Below, piece after piece: positions 10,499-20,829 of a DNA stretch of 64,000 bases. Position 1 is the stretch's first letter; the number at the start of each line of letters is the position of its first letter. Below the pieces are notes generated by a model that was not told the origin of the DNA, made no database searches, and saw only the letters and a program-made list of their open reading frames with translations. Origin of the DNA: Ampelocalamus luodianensis (Eukaryota; Streptophyta; Magnoliopsida; Poales; Poaceae); NCBI GenBank assembly GCA_036346255.1, contig CM070622.1:21168751-21232750 (forward strand), read 5' to 3'. The position numbers and the translations under genes were made by a program.

Positions 10499-13400
10499 GG
10501 TTGTGGTGAATCAATTTACTTATTGCGAAATCCTCCTGTGGAATCAAACTTGGACTGCACTAGTGCATCAAGTTTGTGAGTCTTGAACGGAAACAGGACA
10601 ACTAATCCTCAGATCTCCAGGGTTCCATCCAGGTTGCTAGGATAGGAGCATCAGGGCATGGTACCATTGCACTTGCACGCATCTGTGTGACCTTTGTCTC
10701 CCAAGTCGTAACTGATGAGAAGCAAGCGGCTGCCTCGGATACCGTATGTGAGCTAGGGACAGGGCAGGGCGCGCGCACACGCCCAAAGTGGCTGGGAGCA
10801 TCGGCATCGTGTGCTCGCTAAAGGCGGCTTTTCTCCTCACATGGACGGGGGGTGCCACTGCCACTTTCTTTCCGAGAGATTTGAAGACAGCAGCATATTT
10901 AGCAGTGGTAAAAGAGCATGATGTAAGCCGCTTTCTAGGGGCCAGCAAAGGCGAATGATAGAGCTGAGCCACCAGTGGCTCTGCCGCTATCTGCTTCGTT
11001 ATCCTGGGGGAGTGCCTGCAGTGCAGATACCCTGATTTTGCACTTTCTAGGATTCCTTTTCGGGAATTTGGGGGGAGAATAGAAATCCGTTTGTCTGTCT
11101 GTCCTACTGGCTGCTGCATGTCAGCATATCTGCTCATCGGAAAATAAATAAGAAAGCATTTATTAGTAAGACCGGTTTAAGTTTGTTGTGCTACTCCATA
11201 GCTCAGGAGAACAGAAATGGTCTGGCCATTCGAATTGCCAGCTGAACATATTCATTCATTAGTAAGTTCATTTACAGTTGAATGAAGCGAAGAAGAGAAA
11301 GGGAAAGGGAAAAGGAAAGAGAAAGGCCCTGTCATTTCATTTAATTTTCCATCTCTCCGTGTACAGGCACACGAATGCGATGCAGTGCAAGGAAGAGGAA
11401 TTCTTGATCCTTACTTAGTTTCCCTCCCTCCACTTTGCGCTTTCTTTCTTCCCTCCTTCCCTGCGAGCACCCAAGAGCAGCTCCCCCGCGAAAAGATCAC
11501 CTTTGTACCCATCTTTCAGCCCCAAAAGCCTACACACCCCGCCATTCCATAGCCAGTTAGCCACCACCACCACCGCTCTGCTTCCCGGAAGCTTCTCCAA
11601 TCCAACCATGCGCCACCACGTACGGCCCGCCTCCCGATGCGCCGGGCGCTTCCCATCTCCACCTCCACCACCTCCATGCACGGCCATGCAATGCATAGCT
11701 CGCCGCTTTGCCGCTTTCTGACAAAATTCCGCGCCCTTTTTGGCGACTGCATTGAAAGAGAGGAGGGGAGGAGAAAAGCCCGGTGGGTGGGTGTGCCCGA
11801 ATCTAGGCATTTCTAGGGATTCTGATGAGGCGCGCGCCGCTTTACGATCTTTTGCCGGCCGGGGAGCGTGTCCGTGACGAGACCGACCCCCATCCCCCCC
11901 GTGGGAGAAGCTTCCACGCTGCTTCCTCTGCTTCTTGCCCCCCGCTATTTATAGTCGACGTGGTCACTGCTCAGGGTTTTACGGTGGTCACCTCAGGTGA
12001 AGTGAACTGAAGCGAGTTCAGTGCGTTGGTTGCGCTGCATTGCGGCGGTCGGGATGGACTTGAAGAGGGTTTTGGACGTGGAGGAGGAGGTGGTGGACGG
12101 CGACGAGGAGGAGCTCACCTGCCCGGAGGCCAAGCGCCGGCGAACGTTCCCCAAGTGAGTGCATGTTGCACAGTTCATTTCTGCTTGTATTGTACAGAAC
12201 GGTTTCGGGAGTTAGTTTCTGACGCCTTGTGCCTTTGCCCCGTGCAGTAGCTCGATGCAGGAGGCCATTGGCGCGGAGTACATGCAGAGGCATCTGCCCA
12301 AGCTGGAGCCGTTTCTGCGCAGAGTTGTAAGCACTTCTACTGGTAGCCATTAAGGCCATCGTGCTCCTGCCGAGTTAGCTTCAACAGATTTCTAATGGTG
12401 GTATCTGTCATTCTGTTGTGAATTCAGGTGCAGGAAGAGGTGCACAATGTCCTTGTCCGCCACATTGATTCGGCGCACAGGTTAGCTTCTATATACTAAC
12501 TGCATTTAGTGTTTGAAGCCCAGACAGCTTATATCTTTTGGAGTTGCGGGAATACAGTACTGCGTCTTTCGCAGTGTTACGTTAGCAAAGCTACAAGCGC
12601 CATTGACATGTTACATAAGTTTACTACTAAATTGCTAATACTGACAAAATGGCAATAACCTTGTTTCAAAAACAAAATGGCAATAACATAGACAAGATAT
12701 AACTCTGTTGATTTTTCAACTGTTTTATGTTCATGTTGAGTATTGCTGGAATTTACAATTTAAATGTTGTAAGAAACATTCTGTACCTGAACTTGCTACT
12801 CATAGTACCATTAAATTCCTCTGGATTGTTGCCTTGGTATTTTTACAGAACTGATGCTGTCAGTCCAGTGTTAGTCTTTCACTTTTTGACTGCTAAATCT
12901 ACTTTGCCACAAGTGTCAATATATATTTTCTTGCTTTTCAGTTGGTATGTTCATGACTTAACTTCTGTTATGCATTGTTCAGGCTTCCCCTTCAAATAAA
13001 GCCAAGCAGTAAACGATACAAGCTGCAATTTCAGGGCAATCTGCCTCAGACCCTTTTCACAGGCAACAGAGTGGAAGGGGAGAACAAGCAGCCTCTTCGA
13101 ATTGTTCTCACTGACGCTGTCAATAACCAGATAATCACCTCTGGTCCCTTATCCTCAATGAAGGTTGAACTCCTCGTTCTTGATGGTGATTTCAACGCCG
13201 ATGAGCGCTTGGAGTACACTGAGGAGGAGTTCAGTGAAAGTACAGTCTTTGAAAGAGAAGGCAAGAGGCCTCTCTTGTCCGGTGAGGTGATAATTGTTCT
13301 TGAGAAAGGCGTTGCTTCTATCCGCGATATTTCTTTCACGGACAACTCCAGCTGGATAAGAAGCAGGAAGTTCAGACTTGGTGCGAGGATTTCTCGGGCC

Positions 13401-14421
13401 AGTTCCATCGAAGAAAGAGTGCAGGAAGCTGTGAGCAATCCTTTTCTAGTGAAGGATCACCGTGGTGAAGGTAAGTCATAATTATTCACATTCAACCTGC
13501 CATAATTTTTTTTGTTCATCAAACCTTCTTCCTTGTAGTTTTGAGACAGCAACTAATTTAACTTCCATGTTTCAGTTTACAAGAAGCATCATCCTCCTGC
13601 ATTAGCGGATGATGTATGGCGTTTGGAGAAAATTGGAAAAGACGGTGTTTTCCACAAGAAGCTTGCAGACTTTGGAATTCACACTGTTCAAGACTTCCTC
13701 AGGAACTTGATGATAGATCAATATAGACTGCGCAGCGTAAGAAACCTACCATTTTTACAGTCTTCTGTTTCAGGTTTACTGCTTTGTCCAAACTAACTGG
13801 AGCTTCCATTCTCATCCTGTACTATATTGAAATTTTCAGTTACTTGGCAGTGGAATGTCAAACAAAATGTGGGAAGCAACTGTTGAGCATGCGCGGGAGT
13901 GCGTTCTAGACGACAAGGTTTACTCCTATTGCAGTGGGCATGGAATCATTCTTTTGTTCAATTGCATCCATGAAATTGTTGGTGTAATAGTTGGGAGTCA
14001 CTGCTTCACTTTGAATGCTCTCACTCCTACACAGAAGGTAAGCAACAGAAAAAGCCTTGCAAGTTTCAATCATCGACATTGATAGATGAAAGGAATAATC
14101 ATATCATGAACAGCATCTAGACTATGTAGTATATACAAAAGCAGTTCATTCGGATTAGCAATATCTTTGTCTCTAGAACAATGTGCCAATGCCATCAAAT
14201 GACAGGCACCCAGCTCATCATATGCTAACCTGTTGCACATTACATCACTTTGCAGGCACTGGTGGTGAAGTTGCAGCAAGACGCTTACAAGTTTCCAAAC
14301 CGCATTGTCGAATTCAAAGTGCAGTCCCAGTGCGTCAACCAGTCACCCACGATTCAGGCCCCGCCTGCGCCGACGCCCGGTTTAGCGAGTGCGCAGATCC
14401 TCAACCTTCCTCAAGGTGTTC
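10499..14421 (+). repeat. Tandem duplication, copy 2 (about 3.9 kb)
   Basis: It matches 6152-10066. Unlike copy 1, it continues without a break into the rest of CBP60 exon 7, exon 8 and the 3' region, so it is the complete version of the locus. Confidence 0.95.
11946..11953 (+). promoter_or_regulatory. TATA box of CBP60 copy 2
   Basis: TATTTATA lies 101 bases before the ATG. A GA-rich tract (about 11282-11325) is found further upstream. Confidence 0.72.
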
Positions 14422-14724
14422 ATTACTTTCCATCAGGTGTTTCCCCTTAAGTCAGGCCTTCATCATCTCATACTGACAAACTACTTTTTCTTTCTTTCAG
14501 GTGAGCCAAACTCACAAGATGTCCTTCTGAATCCACTTCACCAGCCACTCAATGAGGCCCTGGAAGACGTCCTTCAGACAACCGGCACCAACCACCAGCC
14601 TAATGAGCCCTGGATCACCTCGTTTGGAGCAGGTAGCTTTGACGCGAGGGACACTTTCGACATGCAGTTCAGCGGCTCTCAGTCTTGCGGCCTGCTGCTC
14701 TCGAGCACCGGAGCGAGATTGTGA
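12054..14724 (+). CDS. CBP60: CALMODULIN-BINDING PROTEIN 60 family protein (8 exons, 494 aa)
   Basis: The exons are 12054-12154, 12248-12326, 12428-12480, 12983-13470, 13576-13736, 13840-14037, 14256-14436 and 14501-14724, all with GT-AG introns. Their lengths sum to 495 codons including TGA. The start follows a TATA box and opens with MDLKRVLDVEEE. A basic patch (KRRR, about residues 27-30) may be a nuclear signal. The conserved CBP60 region begins near residue 37 (QEAIGAEYMQRHLPKLEPFL) and includes LPLQIKPSSKRYKLQF, VELLVLDGDF and LADFGIHTVQDFLRNLMIDQ; the C-terminal tail is variable. CBP60 proteins are plant-specific nuclear proteins that bind calmodulin, and several members (SARD1, CBP60g) act as transcription factors for salicylic-acid immunity genes. 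Which subclade this is cannot be settled here. It converges on the PP2C gene. Confidence 0.96.
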
Positions 14725-16274
14725 CTAATTGCAACGCATGACGTTTTTACTGGAGATGCCGCTGTTTAACCCTTAATATCCTGCAGTTCTGCAGTTAATA
14801 TCTTCCATGTGCTGCGTTGCGCCAAAAGAATATGAGTAATGGCGCCACCTTTCTAGCTTGAGGCTGAGCTGAGCTCTGCTGCAGCTGAGGGGCATGGCAT
14901 GAGTCCATCTAACTGTCTGCTAACACTCACAGGTCGTTGTTGTTTCGGGCGAGAGCTGATGCAGAGAAGACAATCAGTAGGTAGTGCAATTGGTAGGATG
15001 TGAGATCTTTTGCTGTTTTGTGACATGTAATATGACAAAGCAATGCCTCTGGAGGTTCTTTCAATGTTATAAACCAGATATCCTGCTTGTAAAAGACTAA
15101 AAGGTGCTTCTTTGTCTCTCCTTTTGTAAACATAAATATTGTATCTAGTGCTAAGACGTTATTCGGTTTTGTGTCAAATGCTCGTGCGCTGTTTCATTCA
15201 TGTCCACTTGTAATCTTTCTCTGTAATCTTTCTCTGCTCACAAAGAATAATGAAACGAAATGAACTCCGGTTGTAGAAGATCCAATCTCATAGATATGGT
15301 CTCTTTACATTGGCCTAACTGGCAGTACTAGGCATCGACAAGCAAATACTATGACGTTACAGCTCTTCAGGCCATGGCAGTTAGCTGGCATGAGTCCCCG
15401 GCTGCAGCACACTGATATGTTGTACTTGAACCTCATTTGCCCCCAGAAAACTAAGAGGGGAAAATGCTGTCTCATCAATGCATTCATCAATCAGAACCTG
15501 CAAAGCATCATTTTATTTTTCTAAGCATTAACTCATATCTTGACAGTACAACCATCAGCTGAAGGAAGGCAGGAATACGATATGGTTTTTCAAGAAGAGG
15601 GCATTTTGTCAACATAAAAGACACCCCAAATACCATGTTCCAAGAATCAAAGCATGCTGTCTTTCTCCCCTTGCAATTTCATCAGAAAACAGCACAAAAA
15701 TAACTGTACAAAATTGGGTTAGGATATCAATCAGTCTCAAGTGAAGATTTTTCATCTTACTGCCAGACGAGTTGCGTCATGGTATGCTCACAGTCTCGCA
15801 GATAAGATCTAAAAGTGAAATTAATTATAAGACGGATACAAGGAAAGCAAATCCAGCAAAACACGGAATACTGTAGTAGCGTTGAGCAGGAATGCATCAA
15901 AACATTAGTCTGTTCGGCTCCATACAAAATACATTCCAAAGTAGCAATGAGGAGCCTTGCCATCGCTTTCTAAAAAAAAATTAAGCTAGTCATTTCACTT
16001 TACATACTAAGGTACACGAAAAACTACAGGCTTCAAATCTTGTGAGCTCTCCTCACTTTCTCAGAGCAAATGGAAATTTCATCCGCGCTGTTGATAGACA
16101 CCAAGCTTGTTAGTAGCCCAATTTGTTCAGTTCAGGCTAGAGTACAGTTAGCTTCACCAAATAATACTTGGATCCAACAACAAACAGATTATTCTCCTCT
16201 GTTTACATGGAGCAGAAAATCAAACCGGAAGACTAGTTTGCATGGACAAGGACCAGTGAGTCCTATTGGTACTT
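14725..16274. other. Convergent intergenic DNA and 3' UTRs of CBP60 and PP2C
   Basis: No coding exon is supported. The left part should hold the CBP60 3' UTR and the right part the PP2C 3' UTR. AT-rich AATAA-like signals occur (for example near 15246), but a cleavage site cannot be fixed. Confidence 0.6.
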
Positions 16275-19198
16275 TCACCTGCATGCGGTCGAGAGGCTAG
16301 ATCTTTTACCTTCCATTGCATCCTTCTTTTTCCTACAGTCTGAACAAAGATAAGGACCGCCCCATGGTGTTGATGGGGCAGAACAGTAACCACCTCCATT
16401 ATCTGTCATTAAGTCTTCGAATGGCACTTGGTCTACTTGGCAGATCGCACAGTGAAATGGGGGCAAATTTGCTTTTGATGGAAAATTCCTACCCAACCTG
16501 CCAAAAGTATGGGTAGGATGTTAGGGTACTGTTGAACAACCCAAAATGAGCAGATAGTGAAGTACCGAAGTAACACCGGGGTGGCATTCCTCAACAAACA
16601 AAACATCAATCAGCATTCAGCAATATATCTCAATAGCCGCAAAGTGATAAGAGAAGCATGACAACAAATTATCCATGGAATAGCCCAAGTTAAATACTAT
16701 GCACTATGCAGTTTGTTCATTCCAGTACTAACTATTCTTGCGATCCTGGACCTTGTACCGATAAGACAACAAGAAAAGTAGGAACGGTGCCATACATTAA
16801 GGGCTCTAGTGGCATACAGCCCAATCTCCTAGACCACCTACTACTGCAAGACAAGTGCTGAGTGCAACTGCAAACTAACAAAAATGATATTCTTTTAAAT
16901 TACAAAGGTTCCTGAACTGGAATTAGCAAAGTGCAAGGAAATAACACTATTGCTGTATCCAAATAGGAGTCATCTCAAAATCCTCATCAACCATATCCAG
17001 GCAGAATGCGATGAGGAATGTATTATTAGCATATTACTTAACACTTTTGATGCAACATGTCAACAAAAAGTTTCAAAAGTTAATTCCTCAAGGATTATTC
17101 TGTGCCAGAAATTATGCAAAGGAACATCAGAAATGGGCAATGCCACCATAAAAGAACAGAACGGTGTCACTGTGAGTGTGAGTACACATTGTGGAATTTC
17201 CAAGTACATCAGATATATGACCTAACCAAGAGAGAATGATAAAATATGTTTCTACTGCACTGACTCGAAGCCTCAAACTAACGAGTAATTTAATAACACT
17301 AAACACAAAGGCATGACAGGGACCTAAAACAAGCTACATAAAGATAATTCCTGAAGGGATTTGTGCAATGCTTCTTTACTTCTTTTTGAAATATTAAATT
17401 GCTAGAAATGAGATTGGACAACTGATTAAAAAAGACAGCCAGTGCGTCATTAGGGAAAAGTTCATTTAGGACAGTGGACACAACCACTGGTTCTTGCACC
17501 ACCCCGGAAATCTGTTGTATATCATAAAACTAAACCAGGGACAATGCGATAGGTATCAGAAAATGATTTAATTACAACACAAAATTCACATATGCCAAAC
17601 AACTGCATGACTAACAACAGATGTAGAACAATATGAAATGCAAGAGAAAATAAGAACATGCCTTTCTTCCAACATTGCAGAGCCCGCTTCAAATAATTCC
17701 TCCACAGAGCCAAATGAAGCAGACTTGCCTCCAAGCTTTCCAACAGAACTATGTGATCTCCTACCAAAAAGAAGAGACCTCAACTTGTTCTGGTTTTTCT
17801 TTGGAGACATTGGTGGTGGTATTGAACAATGATCAGATGGGATGATATCAACAACTACGCAGGTGGTGTCATCCTTCAGTCCACTTGTCTTCAGAGCTTG
17901 CTGTACAAGATGGATCTCAATTAGATTATTGAGACAATCAAGCATACCATAGCAAGTATGGGATGATCTAGCAACTGCAGTGACATGCATATCACCTTCA
18001 CGACAAGCTTTGCCGCCAGTTCTGCAGGCAATCCTCGGCACGCCTTAGCTGCAGTCTCCGAGGACAGTGCATCCCATATTCCATCTGATGCAATTATTAG
18101 CCTTCCTCCAGCATTTGAGAGCTACAATTACCCAAAACATAGAAGTATATCTTAGCCAAGATACACTACAATAAGCTACATTCTTCGCATTTCATCAAAA
18201 CTCCAAAATTCACCTTCACTTGCTTGACATGTGGAATTGGCACGATGAACTCCCCGACATCAGTGTCCCCAATTGATCTTGAAAGGCACAATCCACCTGG
18301 CCAGCATCGGAGAGGACCCACCTAAAATAACAAACAGAACAATTCGCAACAAGATCCATATCCAAAAATGCTTCCAAAGCATGTAGCTGTATCCAGGAAT
18401 TCTTTTCCCACTAGAGCGCTACCTCCTGTCCACCGCAGAGATTCAGCCGGCTGACCTCCCCTCCGCTCGCCGTGACACGGTCTCGCTCCTCCGCATTCTC
18501 CTCTAGCCGGTGGTCCACAGTTAGCAGCGAGACCACACCGCCCTGAGTGTCCAGGATGCACCTGGAGTCCCCGACCGAGGCCACCGTGACAGTGAACCCA
18601 TCGATGACAACCAGCGTCGCCGTCGTCCCTGACACCTCCCCTGCACCAATTCCCAAAGTTAACATCTTTGCAGCGAGGTTGGCCCAGGTTTCCAATGGCA
18701 TTGCAAGGATCTCTCAGTCTCACCCTTGCGCTGGAAGTCAATGTCTGTCTTGACGAAGCCTGCGACGAGCGCGCGCGGCAGCGCCTGCAGCCAGTCCTCG
18801 CGGCTGATGCCCTGCGGCACGGCGCTCATCACGTGCTCCAGCAAGTGCTCCTTGCTGAACACCGCCGCTGACACACCATTGTGCCCGTCGAACACCTACC
18901 AGCAGCAGATCCAAGAAACCAACATGCCCTCACACACTGAACCCGAAAGAAACCAAAAGGCACGACAGCGAAGAAGAGAGCGCGCGTACGGCGAAGACAG
19001 AGAAGGCGGAGGAAGGGTCCCCGGGGACGCGGAGGCACTCGGGCTTGACGAGGAAGTAGTCCTCGCCGCGCTTGGCGAAGCCGGAGTGGCCGTACCGCAC
19101 GAGCGGGCGCTCGGAGCCGCCGCCGCGGAGCTCGCGTCCGATCAGCGTGGCCAGAGGCAGCGCCGGGGAAGCTTACCCTCCCTAGCGGCGCTCTCCAT
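16275..19198 (-). CDS. PP2C-type Ser/Thr protein phosphatase, 7 exons, with C-terminal Cys-pair domain
   Basis: Minus-strand exons are 19198-18990, 18895-18724, 18640-18423, 18321-18214, 18121-17996, 17900-17662 and 16497-16275, 1295 coding bases in total. One base is missing in exon 1 at the CCCC run (plus 19165-19168): the ATG frame meets a stop there, and one extra base gives about 431 codons. PP2C motifs in order are RYGHSGFAKRGEDYF, VFDGHNG (metal-binding Asp), ASVGDSRC, VDHR, SDGIWDALS and GLKDDTTCVVVDI. The enzyme removes phosphate from Ser/Thr using Mg or Mn. The order matches the Arabidopsis At1g09160/At1g47380 group. Intron 6 (16498-17661) uses a GC donor (AAAG|GCATG). The last exon carries CAIC...CSDC, a ribbon-like cysteine pair. 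Exon 6 has LRSLLFGRRSHS, a basic Ser-rich linker. Confidence 0.93.
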
Positions 19199-19592
19199 CA
19201 CAGCCTCCCGCCGCAGTCCTACCCAAGAAGCATCCTCCCAAGAACCCACTGAAATGACACCATTTCTTGCGCGGAAAAGCTCCGGTCGGTGTCAACGACG
19301 GGGAAGACTCCGAGATGGATCTGCGAATGGGCGATGCGTACTAGGATTCCGCGGCAATGGAGACGCAATGCGGACGGCGGCGAGCTGGGATTTGAGGAAT
19401 TTGGTGAGGGGAGTGAACGGAGAAGAGACGGGGACTAACTACTGAGAGGATTTTAATTAGCTGAGGAGAGTGAGAATGTGGAGGAGAGTATTATGATTTA
19501 GTGATAATACAGGGGGTTCGATGGAAACTATGCGGGCTAAAAGCCTAAAAGGCTAAAACACAGAGGTCCTGCAAGGTAGCTGGCCTATGTGT
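19199..19592 (-). promoter_or_regulatory. PP2C 5' flank, short proximal promoter region
   Basis: Only about 400 bases separate the PP2C start from the Mutator-like element. No clear TATA box is visible on the minus strand. The 5' UTR and core promoter must lie here or in the element. Confidence 0.45.
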
Positions 19593-19601
19593 GCAGCTGT
19601 G
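19593..19601. repeat. Left 9-bp target site duplication of the MULE
   Basis: GCAGCTGTG here and GCGGCTGTG at 24837-24845 match at 8 of 9 bases and directly flank the terminal inverted repeats. Nine bases is the usual Mutator duplication length. Confidence 0.7.
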
Positions 19602-19745
19602 GAATTTTTTAATAATATTATTTTTAAAAAGAATTATAAAACTAAACAGTAGTAAATTTTTTTACAAAATTATGTCTCTATCGCCACTTGGAATAGCAAC
19701 AGTGACCCTGTTGACTCTCTATCGCCGGTCCAACTAGCGACAGGA
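19602..19745 (+). repeat. Left TIR of the MULE
   Basis: It starts GAATTTTTTAATAATATTA. It shares the same AT-rich block, then the CTGTTGACTC and CGCCGGTCCAAC blocks, with the reverse complement of the right end. Confidence 0.85.
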
Positions 19746-19862
19746 ACATGACCCTATCGCCAATTAAATTGGCAATAGGTGCACTGTTCCCACTTATAAT
19801 ATACTATTGTTTTTAGGAATTTTTAAATATAGCAAATGAGCTAGAAAAATTATAAATTTTTT

Positions 19863-20342
19863 ATGGAGCCACATAGTAGATCCGGGGACTATGGGTGGAC
19901 GGAAGAGGTTGTTAGTGCGTACTTTGAAAGAGAAATGGTAGGGGAGGATACTGTAACTAGTTGTTACTGGCTGCCGATAGCGGCTCGAGTCCCAACAGTG
20001 ATCGGGATAGTTCCAGGAGTAGTTCGCGCAACCCTAGTAATGCATGCCTAGGTTGAGCCGTTCCTTGGACTTGAAGAATTTGCATGTGTCCCTACACCAA
20101 CAAAGAGGCGGTGTCTCCCCCTTGAACGGGTGTTGCAGCGAATGCTCGGTTGGAATGTTCAGGTAGGGGTTGCTGCTACGAGGGGGCGTCATTGCGGGGA
20201 GGTGCCCTCGTGGTACGCTCCGTTCGTTCATCCCGGGCCGCAGCACCCCTTGCGAGTTCGCGGATTTCGTCTCATTGGTTCTCCATCTGAGCGAGATTGT
20301 GTTGAAGTCTTGATGCAGGAGAACCCGGTGTGGAAGTGGTAG
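19863..20342 (+). pseudogene. Unidentified ORF inside the MULE, probably frameshifted
   Basis: A frame opens at 19863 (MEPHSRSGDYGWTEEVV). A Ser/Asp/Arg-rich stretch (SNSDRDSS-like, 19979-20050) lies in a second frame, and a better-formed region (EPFLGLEEFACVPTPTKRR to the stop at 20342) lies in a third. Together they look like one gene of about 155 codons with two frame breaks. I do not recognise a family, and it has no zinc finger or transposase motif. It could be a MULE accessory gene or captured host sequence. Position and strand separate it from the PMD gene. Confidence 0.4.
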
Positions 20343-20452
20343 TACTTATATGCCGAGCCGGCCCTGTGTACACGGCTGAATTGTAATTCGGTTGAAGGAA
20401 ATTTGCGTCCGCAAGGCAGCGGCCCTGAGGAGGAATCGTGTGGCGAGGAAGA

Positions 20453-20680
20453 GTGTTGTTATGTCGATCTGAAAAGCTGGTGGCAGAGTGTAGTCAAATT
20501 CGTGTGAGTAGCCTGCGAGGTAGAGTGTTGTCTTGTCTTTCTAAAAAATTGCTGGCGAGGCATAGTGTTGTCATGTCGATCTGAAAAGCTGGTGACAGAG
20601 TGTGGCATAGTCCGAAAAGTAAGGGTGGTAGCGTCGAAGTGTGTTGTCATATCGGTCTGAAAAGGTGGAGTGGGGGAGTC
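20453..20680 (+). repeat. Short tandem repeat, about four degenerate units
   Basis: GTGTTGTCATGTCGATCTGA-type units start near 20453, 20525, 20565 and 20641, so spacing is about 36-40 bases or twice that. Confidence 0.6.
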
Positions 20681-20829
20681 TAGGCTAGAATCAGGGTGGT
20701 GTGGGGTGTCAAGATACTGACTCCCTCACATGGTCGTAGTGTGCACACAAAAAATAAATATCGAAACATGAGACTAGCATAATAATAGTTGTACAGAAAT
20801 TAATATCTACATGGCATGTCTAATATTTA

